Shown here: piece by piece, positions 42,622 through 50,639 of the stretch
How positions within the stretch are numbered: position 1 is the first letter of the stretch
Layout: every line of letters begins with the position of its first letter
Assembly (NCBI GenBank): GCA_963753225.1
Contig: CAVWBQ010000025.1
Coordinates: forward strand, 62,001-126,000
Length of the DNA: 64,000 nucleotides
Origin: Palsa-504 sp963753225
GTDB lineage: Bacteria > Actinomycetota > Actinomycetes > Streptosporangiales > Streptosporangiaceae
Direction of reading: 5' to 3'
Program-made: the position numbers and the translations under genes
Notes under the pieces: generated by a model
Databases searched by the model: none
Told to the model about the DNA's origin: nothing
The model's input: only the letters and a program-made list of their open reading frames with translations

Positions 42622-43595
42622 GACGCCAGGCTCCCGTCCTCGCGGCGCAGGCACCGGACCAGCGCGCCGTCCAGCGGGTACAGGTCCGGCGCGACCTCGG
42701 CGCACTTGTCGATCGCGTAAGGGCAGCGCGGGTGGAACCGGCAGCCGGCCGGCACGCGGGCCAGGTCGGGCGGGTTACCGGGGATCCCCTTGAGCGGGAC
42801 GCGCGGCCCGCGGATGGACGGGAAGGCCTCGAGCAGGCCTTGCGTGTAGGGATGCAGCGGCCGGTCGAAGATCTTCTTGGTAACGCCGAGCTCGTCCACC
42901 TGCCCGGCGTACATCACCATCAGCCGGTCGGAGAAGTGGCTGATCAGCGACATGTCGTGGGTGACGAAGATGACCGCGAAGCCGAACGCCAGCTGCAGTT
43001 CCTTGATCTGCACCATCAGCGAGCGCTGCGCCACCACGTCCAGCGCCGAGGTGGGCTCGTCCATGATGACCAGGTCCGGGGTGAACAGCATGGCCATCGC
43101 GATCATCGACCGCTGCCGCATCCCGCCGGACAGCTGGTGCGGGTAGCTGCCCAGGTGTACCGGGTCGATGCCGACCATCTTGAGCACTTCGGCGGACCTG
43201 GCGGCGATGTCCCCGGCGGTGAACTTGCCGTGCGCCCGCATCGCGTCCTTGAACTGGGCTCCGATGGTCTTGACCGGGTTCAGCGCGTTCATCGCGCTCT
43301 GCATGACCACGGACATGTCCCGCCAGCGGATCGCGGACAGCTGCGCGTCGGTGAGCCCGACCAGGCTGGTGCCGTCGAATATGACCGTGCCTGCCGCCAC
43401 GGCGGCCGGCGGAGCGAGCAGCTGGGCCACGGCGAACAGCAGCGTGGACTTCCCGCAGCCCGACTCGCCGACGATGCCGAGGAACTCGCCCCGGCTGACC
43501 GTGAACGACACGTCATCGACGGCCCGGACGTTCCCCCGGTCCAGGATGTAGTCGACGGACAGGCCGCTGACCTCTAGCATCGGCGGGTCAGACAC
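42618..43595 (-). CDS. ABC transporter ATP-binding protein, OppD/DppD type
   Basis: A 325-residue ATPase. Walker A GESGCGKST, signature QLSGGMRQRSMIAMAM, Walker B LVIMDEPTSALDV, switch His in FVTHDMSL, and the oligopeptide/dipeptide C-terminal region CRFHPRCPYAIDKC. GTG 43595 overlaps the permease stop by eight bases; ATG 43580 is an alternative start just after it. Pairs with the second ATPase to power the importer. The peptide-family subtype also transports chito- and cello-oligosaccharides in other organisms. Confidence 0.9.
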   Translation of the reverse strand: MSDPPMLEVSGLSVDYILDRGNVRAVDDVSFTVSRGEFLGIVGESGCGKSTLLFAVAQLLAPPAAVAAGTVIFDGTSLVGLTDAQLSAIRWRDMSVVMQSAMNALNPVKTIGAQFKDAMRAHGKFTAGDIAARSAEVLKMVGIDPVHLGSYPHQLSGGMRQRSMIAMAMLFTPDLVIMDEPTSALDVVAQRSLMVQIKELQLAFGFAVIFVTHDMSLISHFSDRLMVMYAGQVDELGVTKKIFDRPLHPYTQGLLEAFPSIRGPRVPLKGIPGNPPDLARVPAGCRFHPRCPYAIDKCAEVAPDLYPLDGALVRCLRREDGSLAS

Positions 43596-44562
43596 GCTGC
43601 TGGCTACCTTTCTCCTTTGTGCTCTCCCCTAGGCCCTTCTTCTTGCCTGCCTTCCGCACCGGCCGCAGGGCCGGGTTGCCGATCTCGTCGAAGGCGTAGT
43701 TCAGCAGGGCGAAGGCGGCCCCGAGCACGGCGATGCAGGCTCCGGGCGCGATGGCCCAGAGCGGCTCGCCGGTCTGCAACGCCGCGTTGTTCTGCGCCCA
43801 GTACAGCGTGGTGCCCCAGCTCACCGTGTTCGGGTCGCCGAGGCCGATGAACTGCAGGCTGGAGGCGAACAGCACCGCGTACAGCGCGTTGGTCAGGAAG
43901 CTCGCGACGAGCAGCGAGGTCATGGTGGGGATGAGCTCTACCACGATAATGTAGAGCGACCGCTCGCCGCGCACCCGCGCCGCCTCGAGGAAGTCCCGGT
44001 TGCGCAGCGTGAGCGCCTGCGACCTGAGCTGGCGCGCGGTATAGGACCAGCTGGTCAGGGTGATCGCGAGGATCAGGACCGGGGTCGTCCCGCCGTGCGC
44101 GTAGGCGGCGATGACGATGAGCAGCGGGAACAGCGGGATGACCAGCAGCACGTCGGTCACCAGGCTGAGCGAGCTGTCGGTCAGCCCGCCGAGGTAGGCG
44201 GCGGCCACCCCGATCAGGACCGCGATGGTGGTCGTGGCCAGCCCGACCACGAACGCGATGATCAGCACGTTCCTGGTGCCGTACACGAGCTGAGCGAACA
44301 GGTCCTGGCCGTAGTGGTTGGTGCCGAGCAGGTGGGCGGTCGAGATCCCCATCTGGGCGGCGTAGGCGTCCTGCGACGGGCTGTCGTGCGCGATCACGCC
44401 GGGGAACAGCGCGATCAGGATGAAGATGAGGAGCAGGACGGAGCCGATGGTCGCCTTGCGGTTCACCCGGACGGCGCGGCCGATCCGGGCCAGCGCGTGG
44501 TCGGCGGGCGCCTGCGCGACGGGGGCTTCCGTGGTGGGGACCCCGGATACGGGCATGGCCAT
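43588..44562 (-). CDS. ABC transporter permease, DppC type
   Basis: A 324-residue inner-membrane protein with the OppC/DppC layout: a short cytoplasmic N terminus (about 35 residues), one helix, an outer loop holding HLLGTNHYGQDLFAQLVYGTR, then five helices. The EAA loop reads DFLEAARVRGERSLYIIV and couples to the ATPases. The start is one of two ATGs in ATGGCCATG at 44562. It lies three bases after the DppB-type gene stop. Confidence 0.9.
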   Translation of the reverse strand: MAMPVSGVPTTEAPVAQAPADHALARIGRAVRVNRKATIGSVLLLIFILIALFPGVIAHDSPSQDAYAAQMGISTAHLLGTNHYGQDLFAQLVYGTRNVLIIAFVVGLATTTIAVLIGVAAAYLGGLTDSSLSLVTDVLLVIPLFPLLIVIAAYAHGGTTPVLILAITLTSWSYTARQLRSQALTLRNRDFLEAARVRGERSLYIIVVELIPTMTSLLVASFLTNALYAVLFASSLQFIGLGDPNTVSWGTTLYWAQNNAALQTGEPLWAIAPGACIAVLGAAFALLNYAFDEIGNPALRPVRKAGKKKGLGESTKEKGSQQRV

Positions 44563-44564
44563 GG

Positions 44565-45551
44565 CTAACGCGCCGCCCTGGTCCGCGGGTCGAGCAGGGC
44601 GGTGAGGATGTCCGCGACCAGGATCGCGAACAGCACCGCCACGGTGATCAGCAGGAACAGGCCCTGCATGAGCGGGTAGTCCTCGCCGGACACGGCCTGC
44701 AGCAGCATGAAGCCCACGCCGGGATAGTTGAACACGTACTCGATCAGGATCGCGCCGCTGACCACGAAGCCAAGGGACATCGCGAAGCCGGTCAGGTTGG
44801 GCAGGATCGCGTTGCGGGCCGCGTAGTCGAACATGATGCGCCGGTTCGGCAGCCCTTTGGCCCGGGCCATCCGCACGTAGTCCTCGGCCAGCGTGGTGAT
44901 CATCGTGTTCCGCATGGTCAGGATCCAGGTGCCGATCGTGGCGATGAGCAGCGAGACGGCGGGCAGGAACGCGTGGTTGAGTACGTCCTGGAAGAAGGTG
45001 AAGTTCAGGCCGGGGGTGTCGGTGGTCACGTAGTAGCCGCCCTGGCTGGGGAACCAGTGCAGGGTGAGGCCGAAGATCAGCACCAGCACCATGGCTATCC
45101 AGAAGTACGGGATGGCCGAGACGATCACGAACGTCGGCGGCACGATGCTGTCCAGCTTCGAGCCGCGGCGCCAGGCCGAGACGATGCCCAGGCCGGTGCC
45201 GAGGAGGAAGGCCAGGGTGGTGGTCACGCCGACCAGGCCGAGCGTCCACCAGATGGCGCTGCCGATGACCGAGGTGACCGAGGCCGGATACTGGCTCAGC
45301 GAGGTGCCGAAGTTGCCGGTCAGGATCTGGTGCAGGTAGCCGAAGTACTGCGAGAGCAGGCTCTCCTTCGTGTTGACCCCGAACAGGATCTCCAGCGCGT
45401 TCAGCGCCTTGGGGCTGAGCTCGCCGTGGAACTTCGACATCATGGCCAGCGCGGGATTACCCGGCATCAGCCTTGGCAGGAAGAAGTTGAGGGTGAGCGC
45501 TATCCACAGCGTGACGACGAAGAAACCGAGGCGGCGTAGCGCGTATCTCAA
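44565..45551 (-). CDS. ABC transporter permease, DppB type
   Basis: A 328-residue six-helix permease. It opens RYALRRLGFFVVTLWIALTLNFFLPRLMPGNP in two segments, the typical DppB/OppB start, and has the EAA loop DYVRMARAKGLPNRRI. Initiates at TTG 45551 with GGGAG upstream. Separated from the binding-protein gene by 92 bases that contain a strong hairpin, so the transporter genes may be expressed at a lower level than the binding protein. Confidence 0.9.
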   Translation of the reverse strand: MRYALRRLGFFVVTLWIALTLNFFLPRLMPGNPALAMMSKFHGELSPKALNALEILFGVNTKESLLSQYFGYLHQILTGNFGTSLSQYPASVTSVIGSAIWWTLGLVGVTTTLAFLLGTGLGIVSAWRRGSKLDSIVPPTFVIVSAIPYFWIAMVLVLIFGLTLHWFPSQGGYYVTTDTPGLNFTFFQDVLNHAFLPAVSLLIATIGTWILTMRNTMITTLAEDYVRMARAKGLPNRRIMFDYAARNAILPNLTGFAMSLGFVVSGAILIEYVFNYPGVGFMLLQAVSGEDYPLMQGLFLLITVAVLFAILVADILTALLDPRTRAAR

Positions 45552-45592
45552 GCTCGTTCGGCTCCCGTAACGAGGGGCTGGGTCGTGTAGAT

Positions 45593-45634
45593 CCGCGGGC
45601 CGGGGCTTCTTGCCGGAGAAACCCCGGCCCGCGG
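45593..45634 (-). terminator. intercistronic hairpin between binding protein and permease genes
   Basis: CCGCGGGCCGGGG (45593-45605) and CCCCGGCCCGCGG (45622-45634) form a 13-base-pair perfect stem. There is no T run after it in the minus direction, so it more likely stabilises the upstream binding-protein mRNA or attenuates than terminates fully. Confidence 0.5.
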
Positions 45635-45642
45635 CGTCTTGG

Positions 45643-47319
45643 TTACCTCGGCGCCAGGCGCAGCAGCACCTGCTCGTTGTCCGGGTAGGCGTACGGCGAC
45701 GGCTGGGCGTACGAGTTGCCCGGGGTGGGCCAGCCGCTGAAGGTACCGGTGTCGTACTGGTACCAGTCCACCGCCTCGATCACCGGGATGATCGGCACGT
45801 CGCTGACCATGACTTCCTGGATCTTGTTCAGGATGCTCTGCTGCTCGGACGCGCTGGTGGTGGTCTCGTACTGGTCGAGCAGGCTGTCGGTGGTCTTGTT
45901 GCTGTAGCGCTCGTAGTTGGTGGCGGCCTGCTTGCCGACCGGCGCGGTGTTCGCCGAGTTGAGCCAGTTGTTCAGCTCGTAGTACGCGCTCGGGCCGAAC
46001 GTCTGCTGGTCGTAGAAGGCGAGCTGGAACTTCCCGAAGTTCAGGTCGTTGACGTGGTCGGGGTTCGACAGGTTGCGCGGGGTCAGCACGATGCCGACCG
46101 CCTTGAGGTTCTGCTGGACCACCTGCATCGAGGCCACCCAGTCGGAGTAGTCACCGATGTTGTTGACGGTGAAGGCCAGCTTCTGGCCGGCCGCGTTCGT
46201 CATGACTCCGCCGGACATGTGGTAGCCGGCCTGCGCCAGCAGCGACTTCGCCTTGGCCGGGTCATATCCGTTGCCCCAGCCCGACAGCGCCGACTGGTCC
46301 AGCGAGGAGGAGAAGGTGGGCGTCACGATGCCGGTCTGGTTCGCGGGCGGCTCGTAACCCGACTCGCCGACGTTGGAGACCTGGCTCCGGTTGATCGCGT
46401 ACGAGATGGCCTGGCGAACCTTCACGTTCTTGAGCTGGGGGTCGGTCAGGTTCGGGATCAGCGTGACGTTGACCGTCGGCGGGAACCAGTATTTGAAGTC
46501 CGGGCTCTTGGCGGTATAGAACGCCTTGATCCCCGGGATGTACTGGCCACCCCACTGCGCGCTCCCGTTGGCCAGGTCGTCGTTGGCCGTGTTGTTGCTG
46601 GTGTAGGCCGGGTACTGGATCGTCTTGACCTTCGGCAGGCCCGGCTGCCAGTAGTTCGGGTTGGCCTTGTAGGTGATGTTCTGCGGGGTGCACTTGCTCA
46701 TCGTGTAGGGGCCGGTGCCGACCGGGGCCTTGACCGGGTCCGTGACCGGGTTGGCTATCTTCGAGAAGATGTGCTCGGGCACGATCGGCACTTGGTCTGC
46801 GATGTAGTAGAAGTACGGCACGGCCACCTTGCTGAAGTTCATCGTGACCGTGTCGCCCGACGCGGTGACGCTGGACAGCACCGACCACGCCCCGGTCAGG
46901 TCCAGGGCGCTGTTCTTTTTCGTCAGGTTGAAGGTGTAGGCCACGTCGTTGGCCGTCATCGGCGTGCCGTCGCTCCACTTGACCCCGGAGCGGATCGTGA
47001 ACGTGAGCGTCTTGTTGCCGTTGCTCCACTGGAACGAGGAGGCGAGCATCGGCGTGGTCTTGCCCTGCTGGAGCGGGTTCACGTAGACGAGCGGCTCGTA
47101 CACGAAGCCGTACGACAGCATCGTGAAGGTGGGGTTGAGCGGATTGAAACCGCAGCTCCAGAGCTGGCCGGCCTCGTTGGAGATGGTCAGCGAGCTGTTG
47201 CTCGCGGCCTTGTTGCTGCTGCCCGAGCCGCTGCTCGAGCTGGATTGTGAACCGGCGGTACAGCCAGCGGCGATCATGCCGGCCGCGACGATGACCCCGT
47301 ATCTGGTGAGGCGTCTCAT
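45643..47319 (-). CDS. solute-binding lipoprotein, family 5 (peptide/oligosaccharide type)
   Basis: A 558-residue lipoprotein: MRRLTRYGVIVAAGMIAAGC with Cys20 as lipid site, a Ser/Gly/Asn linker, then the SBP_bac_5 fold with PLVYVNPLQQ, FTIRSGVKWSDGTPMTANDVAYT (split across the family signature) and VRQAISYAINRSQVSNVG. It captures the ligand for the downstream permeases. Family 5 proteins bind peptides but also cellobiose or (GlcNAc)2. The neighbours GH4, GH9 and amino-sugar kinase favour a disaccharide of the latter kind. Confidence 0.9.
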   Translation of the reverse strand: MRRLTRYGVIVAAGMIAAGCTAGSQSSSSSGSGSSNKAASNSSLTISNEAGQLWSCGFNPLNPTFTMLSYGFVYEPLVYVNPLQQGKTTPMLASSFQWSNGNKTLTFTIRSGVKWSDGTPMTANDVAYTFNLTKKNSALDLTGAWSVLSSVTASGDTVTMNFSKVAVPYFYYIADQVPIVPEHIFSKIANPVTDPVKAPVGTGPYTMSKCTPQNITYKANPNYWQPGLPKVKTIQYPAYTSNNTANDDLANGSAQWGGQYIPGIKAFYTAKSPDFKYWFPPTVNVTLIPNLTDPQLKNVKVRQAISYAINRSQVSNVGESGYEPPANQTGIVTPTFSSSLDQSALSGWGNGYDPAKAKSLLAQAGYHMSGGVMTNAAGQKLAFTVNNIGDYSDWVASMQVVQQNLKAVGIVLTPRNLSNPDHVNDLNFGKFQLAFYDQQTFGPSAYYELNNWLNSANTAPVGKQAATNYERYSNKTTDSLLDQYETTTSASEQQSILNKIQEVMVSDVPIIPVIEAVDWYQYDTGTFSGWPTPGNSYAQPSPYAYPDNEQVLLRLAPR

Positions 47320-47672
47320 GCCGTTCGTCCTTACTGCCGTATGGTCCTCTAGGTCCTGAAGGTCCTGACCGGGCGCGGAGCCGGAGGCTGCGCGCGGAGC
47401 CGGCGGCGTCCCTGGGCGCAGCCACCGGCGCCTGGCCGGAGCCTGCGCGAGGGGCAGCCTCTGCGCTTGTCTGACGTTTGCATGCGGTACGGGTTACCCC
47501 TTCCGCGAATTTTGTTAGGACAGTATCCTAACTATCTGTCCGGGACAAGATCCCCGGCGAACTGACGCAAGGTCTTAACTTCCGGGTGCCTGAGGTCGTG
47601 ACTCTCGGGCTTCCGGAGGGTCCGGGCACGTCACCCGGACACGCCCGAGCAGCCCTGATAGTGGAGGTGGCC
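47320..47672. promoter_or_regulatory. divergent control region with ROK-type palindrome
   Basis: The gap between the importer operon (minus) and the ROK gene (plus) holds an AT-rich centre with GTTAGGA (47514-47520), spacer CAGTA and TCCTAAC (47526-47532), a perfect seven-base inverted repeat. ROK repressors of sugar operons commonly bind such sites. The rest of the gap, including 47580-47670, has no recognisable gene, although the ROK frame is open upstream. Confidence 0.5.
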
Positions 47673-48989
47673 GTGACAGGTACGGCAGAGCCGGCCTTGG
47701 CCCCGCCGCCTTCCAGGCCGGCGTCGGCGCTGGCGTCACCCGAGCAGGCGCCAGCGCTGACGTCCCGGCCGGCCTCGGCCCTTCCGCCGCCGGAGAACTC
47801 CGGCGCGGTCCTGTTCGCGGCGCGGCCCTCGCTGATCCGGGCGATGAACGAGCAGCTCCTGCTGGAGCACATCCGCCAGCGCGGGCCCTGCTCGCGGGCC
47901 GAACTGGCCCGGGTGTCCGGCCTGTCCAAGCCGACCGTGTCGCTGGCCCTGGACAACGTCGAGCGGGCGGGCCTGGTCCGCATCGCCGGCCAGCGGACCG
48001 GGGTGCCGGGCCGGTCGGCCCGGCTGTACGAGATCAGGCCGGACGCGGGCCTTGTGCTCGGCCTGGACATCGGGCACGAGTACGTCCGCGGCGCGATCGC
48101 CGACCTGTCCGGGGAGATCCGGGCCAGGCAGTCGCTTCGGGCGCACGCCACCAGCGTGCGCGCCCGGGTGGCCGAGCTCGTCGGGCTCGCCGACCTGCTG
48201 TGCGAGAACGTGGGCGTTCCGCGCCCGGCGGTCACCCAGACGGTGATCGGCAGCCCGGGTGTGTACGACCCGCGGCGCAACGCGATGAAGCTGACCGGCG
48301 GGCTGCGCGGCTGGGATCGCCCGGCGGCGCTGGCCGGGCTGCGCGAGGCGTTCGGCCCGTCGCTGGTGATGGAGAACGACGTGGACGCGGCGGCGCTGGC
48401 CGAGCGCGCGCTCGGCCACGGCCGCGAGGTCGACAACTTCGCGTTCGTGCACGTCGGCTCCGGCATCGGCATGGGCCTGGTCCTCGCCGGCCAGCTGCTG
48501 CGCGGCGCGCACGGCGTAGCCGGGGAGATCGCGTACATGCCGCTGTCCGGCGGGGCCGGCGCCGACGAGCACGAGGCCCGCAAGCGCGGCACGCTGGAGT
48601 CGGCCGCGTCCGCCTCCGGCGTGGTGCGGGCGGCCCGCCACGGCGGCATGGGCGGCCCGGTGTCCGCCCGGCGCGTCTTCGCGGCCGCGGCCTCCGGGGA
48701 CGAACGGGCCATGGCCGTGGTGGCCGAGGAAGCGCGGCTGATCGCCAAGACGATCTGCGCCGTCATCACGGTGGTCGACCCCGACCTGATCGTGCTCGGC
48801 GGCGGCATCGGCCGGGCTCCCGGCTTCGCCGAGCTTGTCACCGGGGAGCTCGATCCGATCGCGCCGGTCATGCCGGCCATCAGGGTAAGCGCCCTGGGCA
48901 CCGACGCGGTGGTCGACGGCTGCCTGGCGGCCGGCACCGAGCTCGCCTGGGGCCAGGTGATGACCGTGCTGCCGACCGCGCAGCCGTAA
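47673..48989 (+). CDS. ROK family transcriptional regulator
   Basis: A 438-residue protein starting at GTG with GGAGGTGG upstream. A low-complexity Pro/Ala N terminus is followed by a winged helix (about 56-115, with SRAELARVSGLSKPTVSLAL). The ROK sugar-kinase-like domain has VLGLDIGHEYVRGAIADL, MENDVDAAALAE, VGSGIGMGLVLAG and LIVLGGGIG. The zinc-binding CxCGxxGCxE of most ROK proteins is missing: the segment reads HEARKRGTLESAAS. It likely represses the divergent importer operon through the palindrome at 47514-47532, releasing on binding a sugar. Confidence 0.85.
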   Translation: MTGTAEPALAPPPSRPASALASPEQAPALTSRPASALPPPENSGAVLFAARPSLIRAMNEQLLLEHIRQRGPCSRAELARVSGLSKPTVSLALDNVERAGLVRIAGQRTGVPGRSARLYEIRPDAGLVLGLDIGHEYVRGAIADLSGEIRARQSLRAHATSVRARVAELVGLADLLCENVGVPRPAVTQTVIGSPGVYDPRRNAMKLTGGLRGWDRPAALAGLREAFGPSLVMENDVDAAALAERALGHGREVDNFAFVHVGSGIGMGLVLAGQLLRGAHGVAGEIAYMPLSGGAGADEHEARKRGTLESAASASGVVRAARHGGMGGPVSARRVFAAAASGDERAMAVVAEEARLIAKTICAVITVVDPDLIVLGGGIGRAPGFAELVTGELDPIAPVMPAIRVSALGTDAVVDGCLAAGTELAWGQVMTVLPTAQP

Positions 48990-49078
48990 ACACAGCGCAG
49001 CCATGAACACCGCGCAGCCGTAAACACAGCGCAGCCATGAACACCGCGCAGCCATAAACACAGCGCAGCCGTAAATCC
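48978..49078. repeat. 17-base tandem repeat, six units
   Basis: Units begin GCGCAGCC and alternate GTAAACACA with ATGAACACC. Units are at 48978, 48995, 49012, 49029, 49046 and 49063 (last one partial). The stop codon of the ROK gene lies in the first unit. Alternate units contain ATG, giving a 34-base higher-order period. The array ends about 40 bases before the next gene. Confidence 0.85.
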
Positions 49079-49119
49079 GGTTGACCGGGGGGCCGTCGGC
49101 CGTCGTACCGTGAGGCCTC

Positions 49120-50145
49120 GTGAGGGACCGGCCCGCGGGAGTGACCGAACAAGACCTGGTGCACGCCCTGGCCGACGGCTGGGGCCTGTCCGCCGAGACG
49201 CTGCGGTACGCGCCAGTCGGCGGCGGGAGCTACCACTGGGTGGTCACCGGCCGCCCGGGGGGGCAGTGGTTCGTCACGGTCGACGACCTGGACGACAAGG
49301 GCTGGCTGGGCCGGACCAGGCCGGCCGTCTTCGCGGGGCTGCGCGCGGCGATGGCCGCCGCCGTGAGGTTGCGTCGTGAGGCCGGCCTAGGGTTCGTGGC
49401 GGCCCCGGTCCCGGCGCGGGACGGCCAGGCTGTCCGGCCACTCGGCGACGCGCACGCGGTCGCGGTGTTCCCGTTCCTGCGCGGGTCCGCGGGCGAGTGG
49501 GATAAGCCCCTTCCCGCGCCCGACCTCGACGAGCTGATAGCGATGCTGGCCGCACTGCACGCCGTGGACCCGGCGGCGGTCCGGCCGCCGCGGGCTGCGA
49601 TGGACCTGTCGTGGCGCGATGACCTGGAGGTGGCCCTGCGCGAGCTGGACCGCCCTTGGACCGGTGGTCCGTTCGCCGCCCCGGCCAGGAAGCTCCTGGC
49701 CGGGGCGGCCCGGCCGGTGCGCCGCGGGCTGGATACCCTGGACCGGCAGGCCCGCGCCGCGGCGCCCGCGGCGCACCTGGTGATCACCCACGGTGAGCCC
49801 CATCCCGGCAACATCATCCGGGTCGCCGCCGACGTCACCGCCCCGGCCAGCGGCGCGATCATGCTGATCGACTGGGACACGGTCGCCCTGGCCCCGCCCG
49901 AGCGCGACTTGTGGATGGTGGCCACCGAGACCGGCGACGAGCTGCGCCGCTACACCGAACTCACCGGCCGGCCCGTCAAGCCGGCCGCGATAGAGTTCTA
50001 CCGGCTGCGCTGGGCCCTGGACGATCTGTCCTGCTTCGTCCGCGACCTGCGCGCCCCGCACCGCCGCACCCCCGGCACCGAACACGCCTGGGAGTCTTTG
50101 CAGATCATCATCGCCGAGATCGTGGCCTACCCCAGCCCCGGCTAA
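49120..50145 (+). CDS. APH(9)-like phosphotransferase family protein
   Basis: A 341-residue kinase of the APH fold. N-terminal nucleotide region with GGGSYHWVV, FPFLRGSAGEW as hinge, LVITHGEPHPGNII as catalytic loop and MLIDWDTVALAPPERDLWM as the metal-binding segment. The HGEPHPGN and ALAPPERDLW pattern is that of spectinomycin 9-phosphotransferases and their many uncharacterised relatives. Actual resistance activity is not implied. Starts at GTG, with a second GTG seven codons later. Confidence 0.78.
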   Translation: MRDRPAGVTEQDLVHALADGWGLSAETLRYAPVGGGSYHWVVTGRPGGQWFVTVDDLDDKGWLGRTRPAVFAGLRAAMAAAVRLRREAGLGFVAAPVPARDGQAVRPLGDAHAVAVFPFLRGSAGEWDKPLPAPDLDELIAMLAALHAVDPAAVRPPRAAMDLSWRDDLEVALRELDRPWTGGPFAAPARKLLAGAARPVRRGLDTLDRQARAAAPAAHLVITHGEPHPGNIIRVAADVTAPASGAIMLIDWDTVALAPPERDLWMVATETGDELRRYTELTGRPVKPAAIEFYRLRWALDDLSCFVRDLRAPHRRTPGTEHAWESLQIIIAEIVAYPSPG

Positions 50146-50252
50146 TCCCAACAGCCTGACGCGGCATTCGCCATCCGGCGCGGTTGCAGTGGTGCCAGAG
50201 CGACTGACGTTGCTGTTGCGCCGACGCACCGTGCTCGGATAGCGCGGCCCGA

Positions 50253-50279
50253 ACCGTCACGATGTGACGTCGCGACGGT
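50253..50279. repeat. 27-base interspersed palindrome (copy 1)
   Basis: ACCGTCACGATGT, centre G, ACGTCGCGACGGT: two imperfect 13-base arms. The same design occurs twice at 63535-63592. It lies in the gap after the APH(9)-like gene. Confidence 0.55.
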
Positions 50280-50404
50280 TATAAGGTCGCGTCTGAAGAT
50301 AACCCGTCGCTTCGGCATTTCTGGCGCGCTGTTGCGGTAACCGCTGGGTCGATGTGCCGCCGGTCCGGTTAGAGGCGGACCAACGGCCCATCGACCCAGA
50401 ACCG

Positions 50405-50469
50405 CCGCCGCCCCGTGCCGCCGCCCCGTGCCGCCGCCCCGCGCCGCCGCCCCGTGCCGCCGCCGCGCG
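50405..50469. repeat. 13-base tandem repeat, five units
   Basis: CCGCCGCCCCGTG is repeated five times (50405, 50418, 50431, 50444 and 50457, with one or two changes in units 3 and 5). The period is not a multiple of three, so it cannot encode a regular linker. It lies immediately before the chitinase remnant. Confidence 0.85.
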
Positions 50470-50508
50470 CAACGTGCACCGCCAGCTCGCCGCCCTGTAC
50501 TCGCCTCG

Positions 50509-50639
50509 GCCTGCTGTCGACCTGGGCGATCGAGCGCGACAACGGTGGCTGCCCGGGCACCATCGACAGCAATTCCTGCTCCGGCATCAAGCAGCCCGCC
50601 TGGGCCTTCAGCCACCTGCTCGAGCCTTTCACCCGCTAG
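50509..50639 (+). pseudogene. C-terminal remnant of a GH18-type chitinase
   Basis: The frame reads LGLLSTWAIERDNGGCPGT then DSNSCSGIKQPAWAFSHLLEPFTR and stops at 50639. The last strand and helix of actinobacterial GH18 chitinases have this pattern (W.I.RDNG.C, CSG..Q..WAFS...EPF). Nothing of the DxxDxDxE catalytic motif is left upstream; repeats and unrelated sequence precede it. The fragment is 43 residues, and its stop overlaps the stop of the convergent SDR gene. Confidence 0.55.

Noticed and set aside
47736..49061. 441-residue minus-strand frame opposite the ROK gene
   Set aside because: Shadow frame; its N terminus is only the translated 17-base repeat.
48978..49078. Possible CRISPR array
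   Set aside because: Units are contiguous 17-mers with no unique spacers and no cas genes nearby.
49120..50145. Spectinomycin resistance gene
   Set aside because: Only family-level motifs are seen; many APH(9)-like proteins in actinomycetes have no known resistance role.
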